Origin: Arthrobacter pascens
GTDB lineage: Bacteria > Actinomycetota > Actinomycetes > Actinomycetales > Micrococcaceae
Direction of reading: 5' to 3'
Length of the DNA: 64,000 nucleotides
NCBI RefSeq assembly: GCF_030816475.1
Contig: NZ_JAUSXF010000001.1
Location: 1-64,000, forward strand
Position 1 is the first letter of the stretch; each line of letters opens with the position of its first letter. Positions 22,541-28,940 of this stretch are shown here, one piece after another. Made by a program: the position numbers and the translations under genes. The notes under the pieces are model-generated. The model was not told where the DNA came from. It was given only the letters and a program-made list of their open reading frames with translations, and did not search any database.

Positions 22541-23676
22541 GCGACAGCGAAACAGTGCGCCCCGGGTTCCTGGCCATTGAACTCGATGGCGCCGGCTGGG
22601 ACGGCGCCGGTTTCAAAGGCACCGGTTTCAAAGGCGCCAGCCCTGAAGGCACCGGCTTCGCCAGCCTGGCCGAAGCCGTGCTCTCCGCCGAATCCGCGGG
22701 CTTCCACGTGGCCACCTTCACCGATACACCCGCTCCTGGCCGGGTCAATGCGCTGCAGCGCGCGGCCTACGCGGGTCCCATCACCCGCACCATCGCGGTG
22801 GTGCCCGAAGTGGACACGGTCTATACCGAGCCGTTCCACGTTGCCACCCAGCTCGCGAGCCTGGACTACGTCTCGGGCGGCCGTGCCGGGTGGATCGCTA
22901 CGGCAGCGGAGTCACGCGAGGCCGCTGCCGCCGTCGGCCGCAGCTTTGTGGGCGGCGCCGCACTGGGGCAGGAAGCGGCGGCCTCCATCGAGGTGTCCCG
23001 GCGCCTGTGGGACTCCTGGGAGGACGACGCGGTAATCCGGGATGTTGCCACCGGCCGGTACATCGATGTGGACAAGCTCCACTATGTCGATTTTGATACG
23101 GCGGCGGACTTCGAAACGCCGGCTGACTTTGCCGGCCCGGCCTATTCGGTCAAAGGCCCCTCCATCATTCCGAGGCCGCTGCAGGGCCAGCTGCCGGTGC
23201 TCGTAGCGGCGTCGCTGCTGGGGGACGGCCTCGTTGATGCCAATGCTGTGGACGCCGTGCTGGTCTCGGCTCCCACGCCCGAGCTGCTCGCCGCAGAGGT
23301 CCGCGACGTCCGTGGCCGCTTGGGAGGGTCCGCGGCAGTGATCGCAGAGCTCGACGTCGTCCTTGACGCCCGCGGGCAGGCTGCGGCAGAGCGACTGGCT
23401 GGCACGGACAGTGGCCGCGCCACGTACGCCGGCTCGGCGGCCGGGCTCGTCGACCTGCTGGCGCCGCTGCTCGCCGAGGCCGACGGCGTCCGGCTCCGCC
23501 CGGCGTCACTCGCTGTGGACCTGGACGAACTGGCACGGCTGGTCCTGCCTGAACTGCGGCGGCGCGGCGCTCTCCGGGCGCCCGTCCAGGACGGCACCTT
23601 CCGGGACCTGCTGGGCATGGAACGCCCGGCCAACCGCTACGCAGGAACACCAACGGCCGCCGGCGCCGGAAGCTAA
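22537..23676 (+). CDS. LLM-class flavin-dependent oxidoreductase
   Basis: The protein has 379 residues from the ATG at 22537, which overlaps the DUF1684 stop. The luciferase-like core is visible (LAEAVLSAESAGFHVATF, EPFHVATQLASLDYVSGGRAGWIA, EVSRRLWDSWEDDAVIRD). It is relatively short and divergent for the NtaA/SnaA group and has an unusual N-terminal in-frame repeat GAGFKGTGFKG around residues 23-33. It is encoded directly before a full NtaA-type monooxygenase, so the two may work on one substrate or one may be a helper subunit. Confidence 0.82.
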   Translation: MSDSETVRPGFLAIELDGAGWDGAGFKGTGFKGASPEGTGFASLAEAVLSAESAGFHVATFTDTPAPGRVNALQRAAYAGPITRTIAVVPEVDTVYTEPFHVATQLASLDYVSGGRAGWIATAAESREAAAAVGRSFVGGAALGQEAAASIEVSRRLWDSWEDDAVIRDVATGRYIDVDKLHYVDFDTAADFETPADFAGPAYSVKGPSIIPRPLQGQLPVLVAASLLGDGLVDANAVDAVLVSAPTPELLAAEVRDVRGRLGGSAAVIAELDVVLDARGQAAAERLAGTDSGRATYAGSAAGLVDLLAPLLAEADGVRLRPASLAVDLDELARLVLPELRRRGALRAPVQDGTFRDLLGMERPANRYAGTPTAAGAGS

Positions 23677-23685
23677 GGGGACACC

Positions 23686-25047
23686 ATGACGCAGCACAGC
23701 AGTGCCACATCCGACGATTTCACGCCTACAGGAAAGCTGCAGTTCGGCATCTTCTTCCAGGGCGTGAATTCAGGCACCATCTGGAAGGCGGCGGAATCCG
23801 GCTCGCAGACCGACTTCGAATCATTCCGCCGGATCGCGCAAACCGCCGAGCGTGGGCTGTTCGCCGCGTTCTTCCTGGGCGAGGGACTGCGCCTGCGCGA
23901 ACACCTGGGCAGGCCCCACGCGCTGGACGTGGTGGGCAGGCCGGATGCCCAGACCATGCTCGCTGCACTGGCGTCGGTGACCAAAAACATCGGGCTGGTG
24001 GCTACCCAGAACACCACGTACAACGATCCGGCAGACCTGGCGCACCGGCTCTCCTCGCTGGACCTGATCTCCGGTGGCCGGGCCGCATGGAACATCGTGA
24101 CGACGGACAACGCCTGGACCGGCGCAAACTTCCGCCGCGGCGGCTATCTGGACCACGCCGACCGGTACAGGCACGCGGAAGCGTTCGTGGAGACGGCAAA
24201 GCGGATCTGGGACTCCTGGGAGACCCCGGACGGTCCCGCCCGCCGCGTGCTCCACGAGGGCCAGCACTACACGGTGCACGTCACACCGCGGCTGCCGCGC
24301 AGCGCGCAGTACCGGCCCGTGCTGTTCCAGGCCGGCGACTCCCCGGAAGGCCGCAACTTTGCCGCCCGGCAGGCGGACGTGATCTTCTCCGCCCACCCCA
24401 AGTTCGCCGACGCCGTCGAGTTCCGCAAGGATCTGGTGGCACGTTCCCTGGCCGCCGGCCGGGGGGCGAACGCCGTGCAGATCATGCCCGCCAGCGAATT
24501 CATCCTGGCTCCCACCGCAGAAGAGGCCGCGGAGAAGAAGGAATGGGTGCGCAGCCTGCAGATCGGTCCGCAACAGGCGGTGGCCTACCTGGAACAGTTC
24601 TGGGGCCGTGAGCTGTCCGAATACGACCCCGACGGCCCGCTCCCGGATATTGATCCGGTAGTGGAGGAAACCTCGGAAACCCGGGGCAGCGGCTTCCACG
24701 GTGCCAAGGCGCGCCAGCTCGCCGACCAGTGGCGCGCGGAAGCCAAGGACAAGGGCCTGTCCATCCGGCAATTCGTCACCTCCCGCACCGCTCGGGTGGA
24801 CGCCACCTTCACGGGTTCATACTCTGCGGTGGCAGACCAACTGGCGGAGTACACCCGGGTGGGTGCGGTGGACGGCTTCAACATCTCGCCGTGGCTCATT
24901 CCCACCGGCCTGGACGACATCGTGAACCACCTCGTGCCTGAGCTGCAGGAACGCGGCGTTTACCCCACGGAGTATCGCGGCACTACCCTGCGGGAAAACC
25001 TGGGACTTCAGACGCCGGTTCCTTCCTCGGAGACGGTGCGGGCCTGA
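23686..25047 (+). CDS. NtaA/SnaA/DmoA-family FMN-dependent monooxygenase
   Basis: The protein has 453 residues, a normal length. Characteristic segments are GLFAAFFLGEGLRLREH, GLVATQNTTYNDPADLAHRLSSLDLISGGRAAWNIVT, HAEAFVETAKRIWDSWE and PVLFQAGDSPEGRNFAARQADVIFSAHP. Known members oxidise nitrilotriacetate, dibenzothiophene sulfone, dimethyl sulfide or N-acetyl-S-substituted cysteines (YxeK), using externally supplied FMNH2. With an amino-acid/cystine-type importer in the same operon, thioether amino acids are the likeliest substrates, but this is inference. A 49-codon frame overlaps its stop (TGATG). Confidence 0.93.
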   Translation: MTQHSSATSDDFTPTGKLQFGIFFQGVNSGTIWKAAESGSQTDFESFRRIAQTAERGLFAAFFLGEGLRLREHLGRPHALDVVGRPDAQTMLAALASVTKNIGLVATQNTTYNDPADLAHRLSSLDLISGGRAAWNIVTTDNAWTGANFRRGGYLDHADRYRHAEAFVETAKRIWDSWETPDGPARRVLHEGQHYTVHVTPRLPRSAQYRPVLFQAGDSPEGRNFAARQADVIFSAHPKFADAVEFRKDLVARSLAAGRGANAVQIMPASEFILAPTAEEAAEKKEWVRSLQIGPQQAVAYLEQFWGRELSEYDPDGPLPDIDPVVEETSETRGSGFHGAKARQLADQWRAEAKDKGLSIRQFVTSRTARVDATFTGSYSAVADQLAEYTRVGAVDGFNISPWLIPTGLDDIVNHLVPELQERGVYPTEYRGTTLRENLGLQTPVPSSETVRA

Positions 25048-25196
25048 TGGTGCTGCACCTCCCGCACTTCACGCGTCCCAAGGACCAGGGCCGTCCGGCC
25101 GGAAAGGCCGACGGCGGCGGGGTGAGTGACGCCGTCGTCGAGCCTGATGACTGGCGTGTCAGGTTGCAGCTGACTGTGTGGGAGCAGCGCCTTTAG
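25047..25196 (+). CDS. possible small coupled ORF (49 aa)
   Basis: The ATG at 25047 overlaps the preceding stop as TGATG, the coupling used elsewhere in this operon, and the frame runs 49 codons to TAG at 25194-25196. The product begins MVLHLPHFTRPKDQG and ends LTVWEQRL. No family is recognised and composition alone does not prove coding. A second short frame at 25234-25302 (GTG start, 22 aa, hydrophobic, ending RSGAYSF) follows, with GGAGGT at 25215. Confidence 0.3.
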   Translation: MVLHLPHFTRPKDQGRPAGKADGGGVSDAVVEPDDWRVRLQLTVWEQRL

Positions 25197-25311
25197 GCAG
25201 AGCCACCCTCATTGGGAGGTGCCAAACGTCGTCGTGAACATTGTGCTGGAACTGCTTGCGGCAGTTGTGGCGGTGGCCCGGTCCGGTGCCTACAGCTTCT
25301 GACCCCGCGAA

Positions 25312-25345
25312 GAATCCCCGCCGGGCTGATGCCCGGCGGGGATTC
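25312..25345. terminator. bidirectional terminator between convergent genes
   Basis: A perfect 15-bp GC-rich stem (25312-25326 with 25331-25345) has a TGAT loop. It lies between the plus-strand monooxygenase operon and the 3' end of the minus-strand binding-protein gene, 17 bp from the latter's stop, and could serve both. Confidence 0.75.
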
Positions 25346-25362
25346 ATTCGTCGGCAGGACCT

Positions 25363-26343
25363 CTACTTCTTGGGCAGGCCTGCCGGGTTCAGTTCGGACT
25401 TCTGGATCGCCTCGGAAGACAGGCCCCAACGGTCCAGGATCTTGGCGTAGGTCCCGTTCTCGATCAGATCGTTCAGCGCGGCCTGGGCGGCGACGGCCAG
25501 GCCGTTGTCCTTCTTTGTGGTGAAGGCGATTTGCGCGGTCAGCGGCCAGCCGCCGTTGAGGGTGCCCACCTGCTTGCTCTTGCCGTCCAGCGCGGCCTTG
25601 TAGGCAGCCCCGGCATTGGGGCCGAACGTCAAATCCGCGCGGCCGGACTGCAGGGCCAGCGACGAGGCGGAATCGTCGTCGTAATACTGAAACTCAACTG
25701 GCTTCAGGCCGTTCTTCTTGTTCTCCTCGTCCCAGCGCACCAGGATGGCTTCCTGGTTGGTGCCTGAGCCAACAATGATGCGCTTGCCCGCGACATCCTT
25801 GGCCTCCTTGATCTCGCCGATACCGGAGTCGCTCTTCGCGTAGAAGCCGAGCAGGTCGTTCCGGTACGTGGCGAAGTCGAACTTCTCCTTCCGGGCTTCG
25901 GTGACAGTGACGTTGGACAGCACGGCTTCGTACTTCGAGGACTCAATGCCCAGCGGCCAGTCAGCCCAGGCCACGGGAAGGACCTCGACCTCCAGGCCCA
26001 GCGTCTCGCCCACCGCGTAAGCGATGTCCACCTCGCTGCCAATCAGGGTCTTGTTGTCCGTGGCAAAGGTGCTGAGCGGGGCCGTGCCGCCGGTGCTCAC
26101 GACAGTCAGTTTGCCGTCGGCTTTGATGGCTTCGGGAACCAATGCGGCTGCTTCTGCGTCGGCGGTGACCTTGAAGCGGTCCTGCTCGGGTGACAGGTTG
26201 AACTGCTTGCCGGCCGCCGTGGTGGCGGATCCCGACGACGGTGCTGTCGCCGCCGTCGCGCCCGGATCCGCGCAGGCGGCAAGTCCCAGCAGCGCTGCTG
26301 CCAGTGCCGCGACTGCGGCCGGTTTCCTGGTGATGGTGGCCAT
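25363..26343 (-). CDS. amino-acid ABC transporter substrate-binding lipoprotein (orphan paralogue)
   Basis: The protein has 326 residues from the ATG at 26343, preceded by AGGGGGA. The signal peptide has lipobox LAAC (Cys24), then the type 3 solute-binding fold (KLTVVSTGGTAPLSTFATDNKTLIGSEVDIAYAVGE, KRIIVGSGTNQEAILVRW). It is paralogous to the protein at 19556-20602. It has no permease or ATPase next to it, so it may feed the same transporter with a different ligand. A strong double dyad lies in its 5' region (26365-26401). Confidence 0.92.
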   Translation of the reverse strand: MATITRKPAAVAALAAALLGLAACADPGATAATAPSSGSATTAAGKQFNLSPEQDRFKVTADAEAAALVPEAIKADGKLTVVSTGGTAPLSTFATDNKTLIGSEVDIAYAVGETLGLEVEVLPVAWADWPLGIESSKYEAVLSNVTVTEARKEKFDFATYRNDLLGFYAKSDSGIGEIKEAKDVAGKRIIVGSGTNQEAILVRWDEENKKNGLKPVEFQYYDDDSASSLALQSGRADLTFGPNAGAAYKAALDGKSKQVGTLNGGWPLTAQIAFTTKKDNGLAVAAQAALNDLIENGTYAKILDRWGLSSEAIQKSELNPAGLPKK

Positions 26344-26364
26344 GAATTCCCCCTGGGAAGTAGG

Positions 26365-26401
26365 TAGTTGCTGCAACGGAAGGGATGCGTTGCAGCAACT
26401 A
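26365..26401 (-). promoter_or_regulatory. double-dyad operator or hairpin upstream of binding protein
   Basis: A perfect 14-bp inverted repeat (26365-26378 and 26388-26401) is separated by 9 bp. Each arm contains its own dyad, GTTGC-T-GCAAC or GTTGC-A-GCAAC. It lies 22-58 bp upstream of the start codon, suitable for a repressor site pair or an RNA hairpin. Confidence 0.6.
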
Positions 26402-26537
26402 TCCGGCAGCGTCGCGAAGGGAATCAAAGGCCGCCGCAACCCGGAGATACGGGGCGTAACTGCGGTTAACCGGGCGACCGCGGCGGTCACATTGCCCGGC
26501 GTCGAGCAAGGTCTGGTGGGCTCCTGTCTCTGGTTCT

Positions 26538-27410
26538 TTACTTGCCGGCCGCTTCAAGCTCAGCGAAGGTGTCGTCATCGAGCGTGATGTTGGCGGCCGC
26601 CATATTCTCCTCCAGGTGCTGCACGGAGCCGGTGCCGGGAATAGGCATCATGACGGGGGAGCGGCGCAGCAGCCAGGCGAGGGCCACCTGCGAAGTGGTG
26701 GCGCCCAGCCGCTTGGCGGCCTCATCCAACGGACCGCCGGGCTGTGCGAGTTCGCCCGCGGAGATCGGAGCCCAGGGGATGAAGCCGATGCCGTTCTCCT
26801 CCGAATACCGCAGCACGTCCTCGGAGCTCCGGTCGGTGAGGTTGTAGCGGTTCTGGACCGTCGATACCGTGAAGTGCTTTCCGGCTGCTTCCAGTTCGGC
26901 CACGCTCACCTGCGAAAGCCCAAGCGCCCGAACCTTGCCCTCGTCCTGGAGTTCGCGCAGCACGCCGAACTGCTCTTCGCCTCCCACCTTGGGGTCGATC
27001 CGGTGCAGCTGCAGCAGGTCCAGGGTGTCCACCTTCAGCTTGCGGAGGCTCAGTTCCGTCTGCTGGCGCAGGTATTCCGGGCGGCCAACGGGAATCCACT
27101 GGTTGGGCCCGGTCCGGGTGAAGCCCACCTTGGTGGCGATCTTCAGCCCCTTTTTGTAGGGGTGCAGCGCCTCGGCGATGATTTCCTCGCTGATGTTTGG
27201 GCCATAGGAGTCGGCGGTGTCGATGAAGTCCACGCCGAGTTCGACGGCGCGGCGCACCACGGCCACGGCGGCCCCGCGGTCGGCGGGCTCACCCCAGACG
27301 CCGTTGCCTACGATGCGCATGGCACCGAAGCCGAGCCGGTGCACGGTTCCCACGTCTTTGAGGTCGATCGTTGCGGACAGTTCCAGCTGGTTCGTTGAAT
27401 CGTGGCTCAT
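26538..27410 (-). CDS. aldo/keto reductase
   Basis: This 290-residue TIM-barrel NADPH-dependent oxidoreductase has the catalytic tetrad visible in [10 protein letters not shown] (Asp, Tyr), ATKVGF (Lys) and LLQLHRIDP (His). The NADP-binding end is [20 protein letters not shown]. The ATG at 27410 fits the family start; a GTG at 27452 would add 14 residues. The substrate is unknown. It is divergent from the LLM gene at 27568. Confidence 0.92.
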   Translation of the reverse strand: MSHDSTNQLELSATIDLKDVGTVHRLGFGAMRIVGNGVWGEPADRGAAVAVVRRAVELGVDFIDTADSYGPNISEEIIAEALHPYKKGLKIATKVGFTRTGPNQWIPVGRPEYLRQQTELSLRKLKVDTLDLLQLHRIDPKVGGEEQFGVLRELQDEGKVRALGLSQVSVAELEAAGKHFTVSTVQNRYNLTDRSSEDVLRYSEENGIGFIPWAPISAGELAQPGGPLDEAAKRLGATTSQVALAWLLRRSPVMMPIPGTGSVQHLEENMAAANITLDDDTFAELEAAGK

Positions 27411-27434
27411 AGGGGCGGCAACCTCATCAGTGTG

Positions 27435-27468
27435 CTGAGTATTCCTGACCACTGAGTAATCCTGACGA
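27435..27468. repeat. tandem 17-bp direct repeat in divergent promoter region
   Basis: CTGAGTATTCCTGACCA (27435-27451) is followed directly by CTGAGTAATCCTGACGA (27452-27468), with 15 of 17 positions identical. It lies between the aldo/keto reductase and LLM genes and could be a tandem regulator site. Confidence 0.5.
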
Positions 27469-27567
27469 CTGCGAAATAAGCCTGGACCCGCGGTCGTTAT
27501 CCCTGACGTGCCTGCCGTGATCCGGCGGGCAAAAACCTACGCAACGCTCTGAAAGGCCGGCACTGAC

Positions 27568-28557
27568 GTGACACTTCCCCTCTCCATTCTTGATCTGGCG
27601 ACCATCGGCAAAGGCCAGACGGCGGCGGAGAGCTTCGCGGGAAGCGTGGCCATGGCACAGCGCGCGGAGGAACTCGGTTATCGGCGGATCTGGTACGCCG
27701 AACACCACAACATGTCCTCCATCGCGTCGTCTGCCACCAGCGTGCTGATCGCCCACGTGGCAGCCCATACCAGGAGCATCAGACTCGGCGCCGGCGGCGT
27801 GATGCTGCCCAACCATTCGCCGCTGACCATCGCCGAGCAGTTCGGCACCCTGGAGACCCTGCATCCGGGACGGATCGACCTTGGCCTGGGACGCGCTCCG
27901 GGCAGCGACCAGAACACCATGCGGGCCCTCCGCCGGGATCCGATGTCCGCGGACAGCTTCCCGCAGGACGTGCTGGAACTGCAGGGCTACCTCACCGGCC
28001 CCACCCGGGTCCAGGGCGTGGAGGCGACTCCCGGCAAGGGCACCAACGTGCCGCTCTACATCCTCGGGTCCTCCCTGTTCGGTGCGCACCTCGCCGCGCA
28101 GCTGGGCCTGCCCTACGCCTTCGCCTCGCACTTCGCACCGGGCGCCCTGCAGGAGGCCGTGGCGGTCTACCGCCGCGAATTCAGGCCCTCCGCCCAGCTG
28201 GATTCCCCGCACGTGATCGCCGGGGTAAACGTGATCGCAGCAGATTCCGCCTCCGAAGCCCAGGAAACCTTCCTCGCCACCAAGCGCGCCCGCGTCTCCC
28301 TGTTCTTCGGCGGGGGCCGGGAGTTCACCGACGATGAGGCGGACATGATCCTGGATTCCCCGCAGGGGCAGCACGTGTCCCAGATGATGACCTATTCCGC
28401 CGTCGGCACTCCTGAGGCGGTCATGGAGTACCTGGACGAGTTCGCTAAACACTCCGATGCCGACGAGCTCATCGTTGCGCACCAGAGCACCGGAACGGCG
28501 GCAAGGCTGCGGTCCGTGGAGTTGCTCGCGCAGGCTGCCGGGCTCGCCAGGGTTTAG
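27568..28557 (+). CDS. LLM-class flavin-dependent oxidoreductase (YhbW-like)
   Basis: This 329-residue luciferase-fold protein is of the single-chain YhbW type ([97 protein letters not shown]). It starts with GTG at 27568. The substrate is unknown. It is the fourth LLM enzyme within 8 kb but belongs to a different subgroup from the operon members. Confidence 0.9.
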   Translation: MTLPLSILDLATIGKGQTAAESFAGSVAMAQRAEELGYRRIWYAEHHNMSSIASSATSVLIAHVAAHTRSIRLGAGGVMLPNHSPLTIAEQFGTLETLHPGRIDLGLGRAPGSDQNTMRALRRDPMSADSFPQDVLELQGYLTGPTRVQGVEATPGKGTNVPLYILGSSLFGAHLAAQLGLPYAFASHFAPGALQEAVAVYRREFRPSAQLDSPHVIAGVNVIAADSASEAQETFLATKRARVSLFFGGGREFTDDEADMILDSPQGQHVSQMMTYSAVGTPEAVMEYLDEFAKHSDADELIVAHQSTGTAARLRSVELLAQAAGLARV

Positions 28558-28940
28558 GAACGGGCTCCAGGAACCAGGGTCTATCCCCGATCCAGGAACC
28601 CGCCCCGCTGAGCCTGCTTCGCGTCACTCCCGGCACGCTTTTGGAAGGCCCGACGGCGGTCTGCCGCGGATTGGCGCGGCCGGCACCTGTGGGATGGCTC
28701 AAAAGCGTGCTCCGCGTGACGAGCCACCCCGCCGGTGCCAACGCCCACCCCTGTTGCCCGCCGTCGGACTTTACACCGCTGCAATCACCGGGACATTCAG
28801 GTGAAACTGCCTGACCGGAAAATGAACAGTGCCCCCTCCGGAGTGCCGCCATGGAATCCGGGGCGGGGCACCACCCGGTAGCCCGCCTGGAAATCCGGCG
28901 GCTGCCTTCCCGGGCCGGTTCTGCCATAAGGGGTGCTGGG
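28558..28940 (+). other. intergenic region with dispersed inverted-repeat element, copy 3
   Basis: No gene was seen in these 383 bp. The clearest copy of the dispersed element lies here: arm GTCACTCCCGGCACGCTTTT (28623-28642) is an inverse of CAAAAGCGTGCTCCGCGTGAC (28700-28720), with about 55 bp between the arms. The rest is GC-rich leader of the downstream gene. An in-frame ATG at 28851 was not chosen as its start. Confidence 0.6.
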
